A DNA stretch of 64,000 bases, taken from the NCBI GenBank assembly GCA_963791885.1, contig CAWBUL010000004.1, forward strand, positions 1,426,001 to 1,490,000, in the 5' to 3' direction. This document shows positions 33,601-42,640 of this stretch, in pieces; the first letter of the stretch is position 1, and the number at the start of each line of letters is the position of its first letter. The translations under genes were made by a program, and so were the position numbers. Source of the stretch: CAVSUZ01 sp963791885. GTDB lineage: Bacteria > Pseudomonadota > Alphaproteobacteria > Acetobacterales > Acetobacteraceae. The notes beneath the pieces were generated by a model. It was given only the letters and a program-made list of their open reading frames with translations, ran no database searches and was not told the DNA's origin.

Positions 33601-33965
33601 ACCCATCCAACGCCTCCGGAGTCACCCCCGCCTTGCCTCGCTCCGCGCTCGCCCTCCTGCTCCTCACCACCGCGACCGGCGCGGCTTACGCCCAAGCGCC
33701 CGTTCAACTCGTCCTGAAAGACCACAAGTTCTCGCCGGACCACATCACGGTGCCCTCCGGTCAGCGCTTCCAGATTGAGATGACGAACCAGGACAAAGTG
33801 GTGGCCGAACTGGAAAGCTCGGACATGAAGTTTGAGAAAATCGTCGTCCCGGGCGGCAAGATCAAAGTCTTCGCCGGGCCCCTCCACCCCGGGACCTACA
33901 AGTTCTTCGACGACTACGATCCCAACAACGCGTCAGGGACCGTGACCGCCACGGCGTCGCAATAG
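33579..33965 (+). CDS. Periplasmic cupredoxin (FtrB-like)
   Basis: About 128 residues; the start is uncertain. ATG 33579 lies inside the operator, and an in-frame TTG at 33633 would place the hydrophobic signal core (ALALLLLTTATGAAYAQA) right at the N-terminus. The mature part is a single cupredoxin fold ('LKDHKFSPDHITVPSGQRFQI', 'GTYKFFDDYDPNNASG'). The type-1 copper cysteine is absent, as in other FTR1-associated members. In Ftr systems this protein handles iron oxidation with P19. The next gene begins 2 bp later. Confidence 0.78.
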   Translation: MRAIRIINPSNASGVTPALPRSALALLLLTTATGAAYAQAPVQLVLKDHKFSPDHITVPSGQRFQIEMTNQDKVVAELESSDMKFEKIVVPGGKIKVFAGPLHPGTYKFFDDYDPNNASGTVTATASQ

Positions 33966-33967
33966 CC

Positions 33968-34807
33968 ATGCTCGCAAGCCTCCTCATCGTCTTCCGCGAG
34001 GTCCTCGAGGCCGGCCTCATCGTCGGTATCGTGCTCGCCGCGACCGAGGGTCTCGCCGGCCGAGCCGTCTGGATCTCCGGCGGCATCGCCGCGGGCGTGC
34101 TCGGCGCCAGCGCCCTGGCCGCCTGCGCCGGCGCCCTGTCCGGCCTTTTCCAAGGCAACGGGCAGGAGGTCTTTACCGCCACCGTCCTCATCATCGCCGT
34201 GCTGATGCTCGGCTGGCACAATCTCTGGATGGCGAGCCACGGCCGAGAGATCGCCCGCCAGATGAAGGACTTCGGCCGCGACGTGGCCGCCGGGCGCAAA
34301 TCCCTCCCGGCGCTCGGCCTCGTGGTGGCGATCGCCGTCCTGCGTGAGGGGTCAGAGGTCGTGCTCTTCCTCTACGGCATCGCCGCCTCCACCAACTCCG
34401 GCCCCATCCCCATGATGATCGGTGGTGCCGGCGGTATCGCCCTCGGCGTGGCTCTCTCCTGGATGATCTATCGCGGCCTGGTCCTCATCCCGCTCCATCG
34501 GCTGTTCACCGTCACCGGCGTGCTGATCGCGGTGCTCGCCGCCGGCATGGCGGGACAGGCCGCCGCCATCCTCGCCGAGGCCAACTACATCCCCGCCTGG
34601 GGCTGGCAGCTCTGGGATACCTCCTGGCTCGTCTCCAGCGGCAGCCTGTTCGGCCGCGCCCTGCAGGCACTGGTCGGCTACTCCGACCGTCCCCTCGGCA
34701 TCCAACTCGCCGCCTGGCTCGCCACACTCATCATCCTGCTCGGTGCGCGCCGGTTGCTGAACGACCGGCCGCCGCATCGCGCCTCAACCGCAGTCGCCCA
34801 GCACTGA
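33968..34807 (+). CDS. FTR1-family high-affinity iron permease (FtrC-like)
   Basis: 279 residues with seven membrane helices and two REXXE-type iron motifs: 'REVLEAG' at about residue 11 and 'REGSEVV' near 126. These glutamates pass oxidised iron across the inner membrane. The flanking cupredoxin and P19 genes complete an Ftr-type importer. Organisation here is cupredoxin-permease-P19, without a polyferredoxin gene. Confidence 0.9.
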   Translation: MLASLLIVFREVLEAGLIVGIVLAATEGLAGRAVWISGGIAAGVLGASALAACAGALSGLFQGNGQEVFTATVLIIAVLMLGWHNLWMASHGREIARQMKDFGRDVAAGRKSLPALGLVVAIAVLREGSEVVLFLYGIAASTNSGPIPMMIGGAGGIALGVALSWMIYRGLVLIPLHRLFTVTGVLIAVLAAGMAGQAAAILAEANYIPAWGWQLWDTSWLVSSGSLFGRALQALVGYSDRPLGIQLAAWLATLIILLGARRLLNDRPPHRASTAVAQH

Positions 34808-34830
34808 ATCAAACCGGAAAGGAGAAACCG

Positions 34831-35343
34831 ATGCACCTGCGCCTCGCAACGTTTGTCATACTAACAGCATGCGCCGCCCAAACGGCTCATGCGCGCGAAT
34901 ACCCGATCGGCGGTCCCGTCACGATCAACGACATGGAAATCGCATCCAGCTACCTGGTCGGCATCACCATGGACCCGATGCCAAAGGGCATGATCATGAG
35001 CGGCCCGGACACCGTCCATCTGGAAACCGACGTCCACGCCACGGCGGACAACAAATACGGCTTCGGCGATGGCGCGTGGATTCCGTACCTGACCATCGAC
35101 TACGTGCTGACCAAGGACGGCACGAACTGGAAGAAGACGGGTCACCTCTACGCCATGACCGCGAATGATGGTCCGCATTACGCCGACAACGTGCAGATGG
35201 ACGGCCCCGGTAAGTACACCGTGACATTCACCTACGAACCACCCGTGACGAACGGATTCCTCCGCCACACCGATAAGGAAACCGGCGTACCGCCGTGGTG
35301 GTCAGCGTTCCCCGAGACCTTCCACTTCGCGTATCCCCAATAG
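34831..35343 (+). CDS. Periplasmic P19/Tp34-family iron-binding protein (FtrA-like)
   Basis: 170 residues with a signal peptide (LATFVILTACAAQTAHA). The mature protein begins 'REYPIGGPVTINDMEIASSY' and has the family's Met/His metal sites: 'TMDPMPKGMIMSG', 'HLETDVHA' and 'HYADNVQM'. P19-like proteins bind copper and iron in the periplasm and feed FTR1 permeases. AAAGGAG lies 9 bp before the ATG. It is the last gene of the iron cluster. Confidence 0.88.
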   Translation: MHLRLATFVILTACAAQTAHAREYPIGGPVTINDMEIASSYLVGITMDPMPKGMIMSGPDTVHLETDVHATADNKYGFGDGAWIPYLTIDYVLTKDGTNWKKTGHLYAMTANDGPHYADNVQMDGPGKYTVTFTYEPPVTNGFLRHTDKETGVPPWWSAFPETFHFAYPQ

Positions 35344-35382
35344 GGGCGTAAACCTTCAGCGAATTTGCCGGAGGGAACCGCG

Positions 35383-36339
35383 ATGTCAGCTCGTATCAAC
35401 CGCGCCATCGAACTGCTGAGCCAGGATCAGGCCATCTACTACATGGGCCACCACACTGGTCATGACCTGAGCTTCGAGGCCGGCAAGAACGACGCCCAGA
35501 CCTGGGCCGATTACATCAACATCGGGATGGAGCACGGCGCGTTCGATCTCGGCGGGCTGGAGCAGTACATGCGCGGCCTGGTCGAGGGCGGACCCACGAA
35601 ATCCGGCCACCGCACCCCCACCGTCGTGGTGGAAGTCCCGGTCAACGGCCTGTCCGAGGAGATGGTCCGCAACAACGCCTGGATGATGCGCCAACTCCTC
35701 GGTCGGGGGGTCCATGGCCTGCTCCTGTGCCAGGCCGAGACCGTCGGTGCGGTCCGCGCCTTCGTCGAATCCGCGCGCTATCCCCATCACCTCCAGGGGG
35801 TCGATCCGGAACTGCCGACCCCGATGGAGCGCATGAAGGGCAAACTCCGCCACGCGCCGGGTAAGGCCGGCGGCCGCGTCCTGCTCGATATCGGCATGCG
35901 CGGTCGCGGCTCGGAACAGTCCGCCGCACCGGTCTGGGGTCTCTCGGGCGACGAATACATGGAACGGGCCGATCCCTGGCCGCTCAATCCCAAGGGCGAA
36001 CTGATGCTCGGCCTCAAGCTCGAAAGCCCCGAGGGCATCGCCATGGCCGATGAACTCCTCGCCGTGCCGGGACTCGCCTTCGCCGAGATGGGCCCCGGCG
36101 ATCTCAGCCTCTCACTCGGTTCGGTGAAGCTGCTGCGCGACCCCTATCCGCCCGAGATGCAGGCCGCGCGCGACAAGGTCTTCCAAGCCTGCAAGCGCAA
36201 CGGCATCGCCTTCCTGGAAGGCAGCAACCGCGACAACATCGTCGGCCGGCTGAACGAAGGCGTGCGTGTCATCGGCGGCCACGACGAGGAACTCGCGAAT
36301 ATCGGCCGCAAGCACCAGAAAAGGACGATGCCGTATTAG
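35383..36339 (+). CDS. HpcH/HpaI aldolase-family protein
   Basis: 318 residues from ATG 35383, with GGAGGGAA 6 bp upstream. A TIM-barrel of the HpcH/HpaI aldolase/citrate-lyase-beta family: 'LLCQAETVGAVRAFVE' and the substrate-pocket 'EMGPGDLSLSLG'. These class II aldolases cleave 2-keto-4-hydroxy acids with a divalent metal. Its stop overlaps the convergent S12 hydrolase stop by 4 bp. A second, shorter member lies at 47957; the two are not close copies. Substrate unknown. Confidence 0.8.
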   Translation: MSARINRAIELLSQDQAIYYMGHHTGHDLSFEAGKNDAQTWADYINIGMEHGAFDLGGLEQYMRGLVEGGPTKSGHRTPTVVVEVPVNGLSEEMVRNNAWMMRQLLGRGVHGLLLCQAETVGAVRAFVESARYPHHLQGVDPELPTPMERMKGKLRHAPGKAGGRVLLDIGMRGRGSEQSAAPVWGLSGDEYMERADPWPLNPKGELMLGLKLESPEGIAMADELLAVPGLAFAEMGPGDLSLSLGSVKLLRDPYPPEMQAARDKVFQACKRNGIAFLEGSNRDNIVGRLNEGVRVIGGHDEELANIGRKHQKRTMPY

Positions 36340-37871
36340 TCTTTTATGAAGCTAAACGTCTGATCCTCGGCGGTTAGTTGCATCCGGTTTAGCGTGCCGC
36401 CCTTCGTGGCCTGGAAGTTCACGAAGCCAAGCGGCCCGCCACCGGAGGCAGCGGCGATGTCGGCGAACCTTCGTTCGCCGATCAGCGTGGCCGTGAACAC
36501 CGCCCCGTCGAACGGATCGAGCCGCACGCGCGCCCCGGTCTCCGACAAGGTCAGGATCAAACCGGGATTCTGCACCGTCACCGTGGTGGGACCGAACACG
36601 CGGGAGCGATACTCACCCGCAAGCCCTGCCAGATCGGGCGCCGACGAAGGCGATGCCGGACGCACATACCGCTTCGCCTCCTGTTCGGCCGCTTTGCGCA
36701 CACCGGGCAGCATCTTCGCCACCGGATCGCTCGGCGGATTGTTCAGGACGCGATCGTAGAACCACAGGGCGACCGCATCCGGAAAGCCCCTGTTCTCCTG
36801 GTTACTCAGGATCACGATCCCCACATCATGGTCCGGCAGGTACCCGACATGCGCCCCGAAACCCTCGGTGCCTCCGTTATGCCAGATCACGCGCCCGTTC
36901 GCCGTCATGCTGACGACCCAACCCATCGCGTAGCTGCTCAGCTCGCTCATCGCCACCTTGGGTGTGTGGGTCACGCCGAGGTTTTCGACTGAAACCAATC
37001 GCTGGCCGCCAAACTCGCCTTTGCCCAGAAGCAGGCGCAACCACCGCGCATACTCCGTCACCGAGGTGTTGATGTCTCCCGCCGGTCCGAAGGAATACGG
37101 GAACTCCGCGTGGAACGGCGCCGGCACCGAGCCTTGCTCCGTCCACCGATGGCCCGTCGCGTGGTCCGGCGCAGCGGTCATGGCCTCCGCCGTAAAGCTC
37201 GTGCCGGTCATGCCGAGCTTTTGCATGATCTCACGTGTAACCAGTGTGGGCCAGTCGGGCGTATCCAAGGCCTTCGCCACGGTCCGCCCGGCGATGATGT
37301 GCGTGATGTTCGTGTAGGCGAAGCTGGACCGGAAGGAGGTTATGGGCCGAGCGTAGCGCAGCGAGTGCGCCAGCCAGTCCGGATCGTAACCAAACATCAC
37401 CAGGAAGTCGTTGGCGTACAGAGTCAGCCCCGAGCGCTGCGCGAGCAGATCGAAGATCCGGAACTCCCGCGTCACATACGGGTCGCGCAGGGCGAAATCA
37501 GGATAGAGATCGACCACCCGGTCGTTCCATCTCAGCTTGCCGCGATCGACCGCGATGGCGAGCACCGTGGCAAGGAACGCCTTGGTGGTGGAACCGGCTT
37601 GGAACAAGGTATCGGGCGTAACCGGATCGGTTCCCGCCTTGCTGCGAACGCCGAACCCCTTAGAATAGACGGTGCGGTCCCCAGATACGATCGCCACCGC
37701 AGCGCCCGGCACGCCGAACGCGCTCATGCCGGATTGAACGTAGCCCTCGAATTCGGGGATCAGACCCCGTACCCGGGAAGGCGCATCATCAGGTGGCGTC
37801 TCCGGGCCGGCTGCGGCCAGCGCCGTACCGGCAAGTGCCAGCCCGGCGCGCGACAGAGCGCGCCGGGGCAT
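36336..37871 (-). CDS. Serine hydrolase, class C beta-lactamase/S12 family
   Basis: About 511 residues from ATG 37871. The N-terminus has an Ala-rich hydrophobic stretch, probably a signal peptide. Catalytic motifs are present: SxxK as 'STTK' near residue 94, YxN as 'FAYTN' near 190 and 'HNGG' near 325 (KTG-box equivalent). A C-terminal lipocalin-like domain (from about residue 420) is common in esterase-type members. It is more likely a peptidase/esterase than a resistance enzyme. The stop overlaps the aldolase stop by 4 bp in convergent orientation. Confidence 0.82.
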   Translation of the reverse strand: MPRRALSRAGLALAGTALAAAGPETPPDDAPSRVRGLIPEFEGYVQSGMSAFGVPGAAVAIVSGDRTVYSKGFGVRSKAGTDPVTPDTLFQAGSTTKAFLATVLAIAVDRGKLRWNDRVVDLYPDFALRDPYVTREFRIFDLLAQRSGLTLYANDFLVMFGYDPDWLAHSLRYARPITSFRSSFAYTNITHIIAGRTVAKALDTPDWPTLVTREIMQKLGMTGTSFTAEAMTAAPDHATGHRWTEQGSVPAPFHAEFPYSFGPAGDINTSVTEYARWLRLLLGKGEFGGQRLVSVENLGVTHTPKVAMSELSSYAMGWVVSMTANGRVIWHNGGTEGFGAHVGYLPDHDVGIVILSNQENRGFPDAVALWFYDRVLNNPPSDPVAKMLPGVRKAAEQEAKRYVRPASPSSAPDLAGLAGEYRSRVFGPTTVTVQNPGLILTLSETGARVRLDPFDGAVFTATLIGERRFADIAAASGGGPLGFVNFQATKGGTLNRMQLTAEDQTFSFIKD

Positions 37872-37917
37872 CGTCAAGCCGGAAGTTTGCGGAACCGTGC
37901 CTATGGCACGAGGACCA

Positions 37918-39321
37918 TCAGACCACGCTGATCTTCTCGCGCCGGAGCTGGACTGTCAGGTCATCCAGCGCCCGCCCGATGCGGTCGATCATCTCGTCCA
38001 GCTCGGCGCGGGAGATGATCAGCGGCGGACTGAAGCACAGGCTCTCACCAGGAACGGTGCGGCCGATGACCCCGTTCTGCTCGATCAGCTTCACCCACCG
38101 AGCACCGACCTTGGCGGCCGGGTCGAACTTCTCCTTGGTCTCCTTGTTGGCGACCAGCTCGACCGCGGCGATCAGGCCCACGCCACGCACCTCACCGACC
38201 AGCGGATGATTGCAGAAGCGATCCCGCAGCATCGTCTGCATGTACGGGCCGACGTCGCGCACATGGCCGCCGATATCCGTCTCGTCGTAGATCTTCAGCG
38301 TCTCGATGGCGACGGCGGCCGGCACTGGATGACCCGAGTAGGTGAAGCCGTGGCCGAACGTCCCGATGGCGTTGCTTTCCTGGGCGAGGCCCTGGAACAC
38401 CGTGTCGTTCACCATCACGGCGCTGATCGGCAGGTAAGACGATGACAGCGCCTTGGCGCAGGTCAGGATGTCCGGCTTGATGTTGAAGGTCTGGCTGCCC
38501 CAGTAGTTGCCGGTGCGCCAGAAGCCGCAGATCACCTCGTCGGCGACGAACAGCACGTCGTACTTGTTGCAGACCGCCTGGATCTTCTCGAAATAGCCGC
38601 GCGGAGGGACGATGACGCCGCCGGCGCCCATGATCGGCTCGGCGAACATGGCAGCGACGGTGTCCGGGCCTTCAGCCAGGATCAGCTTCTCCAGCTCGTC
38701 AGCGCAGCGGGAGGCGAAGGCGTCCTCCGACTCACCGGGCAACGCCCCCGCATAGTAATGGGGGGTCATCGTATGCACGAAGCCCGGCAGCGGCACGTCG
38801 AAGCTGCGATGGTTGTGGATGATGCCGGTCAGCGAAGCAGCCGCGATGGTGATGCCGTGATAGCCCTTGATGCGGCCGACGATCTTCTTCTTGTTCGGCC
38901 GGCCGATCGCGTTGTTATAGTACCAGATCATCTTGATGGCGCTGTCGTTCGCCTCGGAGCCGGAGTTCGCGAAGAACACCTTGCTCATGGGCACGGGGGC
39001 ACGCTGGATCAGCATCTCGGCCAAGTCGATGCACGGCTCGTGCGACTTGGCGGTGAAGCCGTGATAAAAGGGCAGCTTGCGCATCTGGTTGGCAGCGGCC
39101 TGAACCAGGCGCTCATTGTCGAAACCGAGTGAGGCACACCAGAGGCCGGCAACCGCCTCGATATATTCCTTGCCATTGTCGTCCCAGACGCGGACGCCCT
39201 TGCCGCGGGTGATCACCACCGGTCCGACCTCCTGGTGCATCTTCAGGTCGGTATAGGGATGCAGGACGTTGGCGATATCGCGGGCGGCGGCGGAATTGGC
39301 GCCGAAGGGGGGCGGGCTCAT
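37918..39321 (-). CDS. Class III omega-aminotransferase
   Basis: 467 residues from ATG 39321, preceded by CCAGGAGACG. PLP-dependent class III fold: 'FANSGSEANDSAIKMIWYYN', 'FVADEVICGFWRTG' (PLP-phosphate and Asp contact) and 'CAKALSSSYLPISAV' with the Schiff-base Lys. Typical reactions move an amino group from a diamine, beta-alanine or taurine to pyruvate. It diverges from the LLM oxidoreductase start by 55 bp. A link to phosphonate use via the nearby phnSTUV is possible but unproven. Confidence 0.85.
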   Translation of the reverse strand: MSPPPFGANSAAARDIANVLHPYTDLKMHQEVGPVVITRGKGVRVWDDNGKEYIEAVAGLWCASLGFDNERLVQAAANQMRKLPFYHGFTAKSHEPCIDLAEMLIQRAPVPMSKVFFANSGSEANDSAIKMIWYYNNAIGRPNKKKIVGRIKGYHGITIAAASLTGIIHNHRSFDVPLPGFVHTMTPHYYAGALPGESEDAFASRCADELEKLILAEGPDTVAAMFAEPIMGAGGVIVPPRGYFEKIQAVCNKYDVLFVADEVICGFWRTGNYWGSQTFNIKPDILTCAKALSSSYLPISAVMVNDTVFQGLAQESNAIGTFGHGFTYSGHPVPAAVAIETLKIYDETDIGGHVRDVGPYMQTMLRDRFCNHPLVGEVRGVGLIAAVELVANKETKEKFDPAAKVGARWVKLIEQNGVIGRTVPGESLCFSPPLIISRAELDEMIDRIGRALDDLTVQLRREKISVV

Positions 39322-39376
39322 GCGTGCGTCTCCTGGGAAATTTTGCTCTATGTAACGCGACAGGGAGAAAAACGCC

Positions 39377-40453
39377 ATGCGGTTCGGCTATTTCACGCTG
39401 AGCGACAACCACTACGACAACAACCAGCGCGCGCCGAACGCCTTCGTGGCCGACATTGTCGCCGAGGCGATCGAATCGGACCGGCTGGGATTCCACTCGG
39501 CCTGGATCGGAGAGCACCACTTCAGCACCTTGGGCGTGCTGTCCTGTCCCGACTTGGCATTGGCTTATGTGGCGGCGCGGACTCAGTGGATTCGGCTGGC
39601 CCCGGCGGTGACTGTGCTGCCTCTGCATCACCCCATCCGGGCGGCAGAGCAGTGGGCGAGCCTGGATCTGCTGTCAGGCGGACGGGTCGATTTCGCCGCC
39701 GGCCGAGGTTACGACCGCCGGGAGTATGTCCCGCTCGGCGCTTCGTTCGAGGACAACATGTCGGTCTTCGCCGAGGGCATGGAAATCGTGCAGCGGCTGT
39801 GGGCCTCGGACGAGCCACTGACACACACCGGGTCACATTACCGGTTCGAGGAGGTGCGCATCACGCCGCGGCCGGTGCAGCAGCCGATCCCGAGCTATGT
39901 CGCCTCATTCTCGCGACCGTCGATGGAGCTCGCGGCGCGGCTGGGCTGCGGTGTGATCGTGGCTCCGTTCGCTGCGGCGATGACGTTTGGCGGCCTGGCG
40001 GAGGTCGGGGACTTGTACCGGAACCTGTGCGCGCAGCACGGCACGGCGCCGAAGCGGCTGATGTGCAGCTACTTCATCCATTTCCACGACACGCCGGAAC
40101 AAGAGCAGGCGGCGCGGGAGCGTCAGCTGCGGTATTACAAGGAGTGCGTGATCCCGGCGTTCCCCGGCGACCCGGCGACGGCGCCCCCAAGTTACCGATA
40201 CTTTGTGGGAATGGTGGAACGGTTGAGGAACGCTCGCGCAGAGGATCTGACAGACAACGCGGTTCTGCTGGGCAGCCCGCAGCAGATCACCGAGGTGCTG
40301 AAGCGGGTTGAGGCGGCCGGGATCGATGAGGTGATCCTGTATTTCAATGTTGGCCTGAAGCCACACTCGACGGTGATGGAGGAAATGGCGCGGTTCGCCG
40401 AGGAGGTGGCGCCCGCGTTTGGGCAAATGCCGGCGTCGTCGAACCGAGCCTGA
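39377..40453 (+). CDS. LLM-class flavin-dependent oxidoreductase
   Basis: 358 residues, bacterial-luciferase-like TIM barrel. 'HSAWIGEHHFS', 'LPLHHPIRAAEQWASLDLLS' and 'GRVDFAAGRGYDRREY' are the FMN-site and active-site stretches. AGGGAGA precedes the ATG. The family oxidises organic compounds with FMNH2 or F420. It is divergent from the aminotransferase and alone on its strand. Confidence 0.85.
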   Translation: MRFGYFTLSDNHYDNNQRAPNAFVADIVAEAIESDRLGFHSAWIGEHHFSTLGVLSCPDLALAYVAARTQWIRLAPAVTVLPLHHPIRAAEQWASLDLLSGGRVDFAAGRGYDRREYVPLGASFEDNMSVFAEGMEIVQRLWASDEPLTHTGSHYRFEEVRITPRPVQQPIPSYVASFSRPSMELAARLGCGVIVAPFAAAMTFGGLAEVGDLYRNLCAQHGTAPKRLMCSYFIHFHDTPEQEQAARERQLRYYKECVIPAFPGDPATAPPSYRYFVGMVERLRNARAEDLTDNAVLLGSPQQITEVLKRVEAAGIDEVILYFNVGLKPHSTVMEEMARFAEEVAPAFGQMPASSNRA

Positions 40454-40512
40454 TATAGATCAATGAGAGAGATTCTCCTCCGGTCAGGGCATGAAACCAG
40501 GGGGTTCGATTC

Positions 40513-40695
40513 ATGCCCAAAAGCGACGCCTACACGTCGTACGACGTTGATGAGTTCCGCTCTCTTATTCGACCAGGAAACAGGGATTACATCGTCCTGA
40601 GGCCGGGTTCATTCGAGGCTTCGGTCGTAAAAATCGATCTGCACGAAATTTGGTTACAGAAAGTCTATGAAGCGCTACCTCGAACCGCTGACCGT
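40513..40695 (+). pseudogene. N-terminal fragment of an AraC-family regulator
   Basis: About 58 codons ('DVDEFRSLIRPGNRDYIVLR', then a stretch to 'HEIWLQKVYEALPR') match the start of AraC-like regulators with an N-terminal sensor domain. The remaining frame to 40893 is antisense to the methyltransferase and has no family features, so the DNA-binding half is lost. The gap up to 40787 has nothing else. Confidence 0.6.
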
Positions 40696-40787
40696 GAAAC
40701 CGGCGCGCACCAGGCAAGGGTCGGGCCAGCGATGCTGGCGCCGGCGATCAGGACGGTCGATGGGTTCATGGCTGGCAGTACGGGATC

Positions 40788-41604
40788 TTACGGACGGGCG
40801 AGGATAGCCTCGATCAGACCCGCGCGTCCTTCCGCGAGATTGCGGCCGAGATTGGCGCTAGCCACAGCGAATTCCGGCCCCATGGCAATATGAAGTCCGA
40901 GCACGGGAGGTGCACCCTGAGCTTTCTGACGCTCCTTGAACCAGGCGATTCCCGCGTCGGTCTTATCCCTCCAGCTCACCACGCTGAAGCCTTGGCATTC
41001 GAGGCACTCGCGCATCGCAGCCGGCGTGAGAAGAAAGCTTGTCTCCGGTCCAGGTGACCAGGGAACGGGAAAGTGCAACACCGTGCCATCTTTTCCGGCG
41101 ACCACATCGTAGATCGCCATACGTCCCCCCGGACGCAGCACGCGGAAGGTTTCCGCGTAGAAGCGAGCGCGGTCGGCGATGTTCATCGCCACGTGCTGCG
41201 TCCAGACCAGATCGAAGGACTCGTCCTTGAACGGCAGATCAAGCGCGTCCGCGGCGGTGTAGGATACTTTATCCGCCAGGCCCGCGCGCTCGGCGAGGTC
41301 GGTCGCCACGTCAACAAAAGAAGGGCTGAGGTCGATGCCCTGCACACGGCAGCCGAACGTGGCCGCGAGATAGCGGGACGGTCCACCGAGGCCGGAGCCG
41401 ATATCGAGCACTTCGGTTTCAGACGTAATCGCCAGAACTCGATGCAAGTTCGACCGTCGCCGCCAAACCGCGCGAATGAAACTGATCGAGCGGCGCCAAG
41501 TCCGTGGGTGTCAGCGTCTTGTCCGTCAAGCCAGCCGCAACCAAAGCGGCGTCGATGCGGTCGTGCAAACCATGCCGGTCGTAATGCGCGGTGACGTCGG
41601 TCAT
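40788..41604 (-). pseudogene. SAM-dependent methyltransferase with a frameshift
   Basis: Two frames join into one class I methyltransferase. The first (from ATG 41604, or GTG 41613) ends 'QFHSRGLAATVELA'. The second begins 'LAITSETEVLDIGSGLGGPS' (SAM motif I) and runs to 40788 with 'VLRPGGRMAIYDVV'. The break near 41437 is repaired by dropping one T. The GTG at 41613 would overlap the reductase stop by 4 bp and couple translation, so the unit was designed as an operon. Restored, it would be a UbiE/sarcosine-methyltransferase-like enzyme of unknown substrate. Confidence 0.72.
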
Positions 41605-41609
41605 GGTGC

Positions 41610-42578
41610 TCACTGCGACACTCGCTTCTGATAAATCGAAAGATTGGCACGGGCCGCCGACAGCAGCGGAGCCGCGATGCCCGCTTTGGTGCCAAGGCGA
41701 ACAAGGTCGCCGATAATGTTTTCTACCTCGACCGGGCGGCCGCGCACCAGGTCGCGATACATCGATGGCGCTGCCGGCGATCCTTTCGTGGTGATCTGTT
41801 GGCGCGTTGCGCTCAGGAACGCTTCGGACGGCGGCACACCCTCTGCCTTCACGATCGCGACGACCTCATCCAGCACCTGCAAGGCGAACTCCGCGCCACC
41901 CGGTACAGCTTCGATTTCTCCGATTGTGCCGCGCATCAGGCAGGTGATGGCGCCGAGAGACGCGAGCAGAACCCATTTTTCCCACATTTCGCGGTGGATG
42001 TTGGGGGACAGACGGGCGCCGACATTCGCGCCCTGCATGAATTCGTCGAGCTGCAGCATACGGGGCGTGGTGGTTCCGTCGAGCTCGCCATAGGCGAGGT
42101 CGATCATCGGCGTGAGCTGAACGATCCGGCCGTCGTCCTCCAGCACCGTCATGATCTTCAACACGCAGCCGGGCACGTTGTGCGGGGTGAAGCGGCGGCT
42201 GAGCACCTCCATGTGCCGCATCCCGTTCAGGAACGGGAGGATCATGGTCTCCAGGCCGATCGCGGGCGCGATATCAGCCATGGCGCTCTCGAGCTGGAAG
42301 CCCTTCACGGTCAGCAGAATCGCATCGAACGGGGCGGTAATCTGTCCCGCGGTCAGAAGCTTGGGTTGCAGCGTGATGTTGCCATGCGGGCTGGTGATGC
42401 GCAGTCCCTGATCGCGCAGCTGGGCTGCGCGTACCGGCCGCACCAGGAAGGTTACATCGCGTCCCTTCTCAGCCAGCCGTCCCCCGACATAACCACCCGT
42501 CGATCCTGCTCCGACCACAGCAACCGCATGAGGTGCACTCCTTCTTCCAGGGCGTCCGGTTTTGATTGCGAGCGCCAT
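41610..42578 (-). CDS. Ketopantoate reductase-family protein
   Basis: 322 residues from ATG 42578 (42581 also possible). The Rossmann motif 'VVGAGSTGGYVGGRL' near residue 22 is followed by the catalytic-type Lys in 'LLTVKGFQ' and C-terminal 'EKWVLLASLGAITCLMRG'. PanE/ApbA-type enzymes reduce ketopantoate to pantoate with NADPH, but many paralogues act on other 2-oxo acids. A 16-bp palindrome overlaps its start, facing a TetR gene, so it is probably repressed by that regulator. It is coupled to the methyltransferase. Confidence 0.8.
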   Translation of the reverse strand: MALAIKTGRPGRRSAPHAVAVVGAGSTGGYVGGRLAEKGRDVTFLVRPVRAAQLRDQGLRITSPHGNITLQPKLLTAGQITAPFDAILLTVKGFQLESAMADIAPAIGLETMILPFLNGMRHMEVLSRRFTPHNVPGCVLKIMTVLEDDGRIVQLTPMIDLAYGELDGTTTPRMLQLDEFMQGANVGARLSPNIHREMWEKWVLLASLGAITCLMRGTIGEIEAVPGGAEFALQVLDEVVAIVKAEGVPPSEAFLSATRQQITTKGSPAAPSMYRDLVRGRPVEVENIIGDLVRLGTKAGIAAPLLSAARANLSIYQKRVSQ

Positions 42579-42593
42579 CATAAACCCTTATGA
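42578..42593. promoter_or_regulatory. Operator candidate between reductase and TetR genes
   Basis: TCATAA-ACCC-TTATGA is a perfect inverted repeat covering the reductase start, 48 bp upstream of the likely TetR start. Its position suits autoregulation and control of the divergent operon. Confidence 0.5.
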
Positions 42594-42640
42594 TGATAAG
42601 CGCAATCCAAACAGTGTCGCGCAAGAGGGAGGTTGAGGGC

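Noticed and set aside
36336..37871. Antibiotic-resistance beta-lactamase
   Set aside because: Class C-like motifs are present, but the C-terminal lipocalin-like extension and 510-residue length suit the esterase/peptidase branch. Resistance cannot be claimed.
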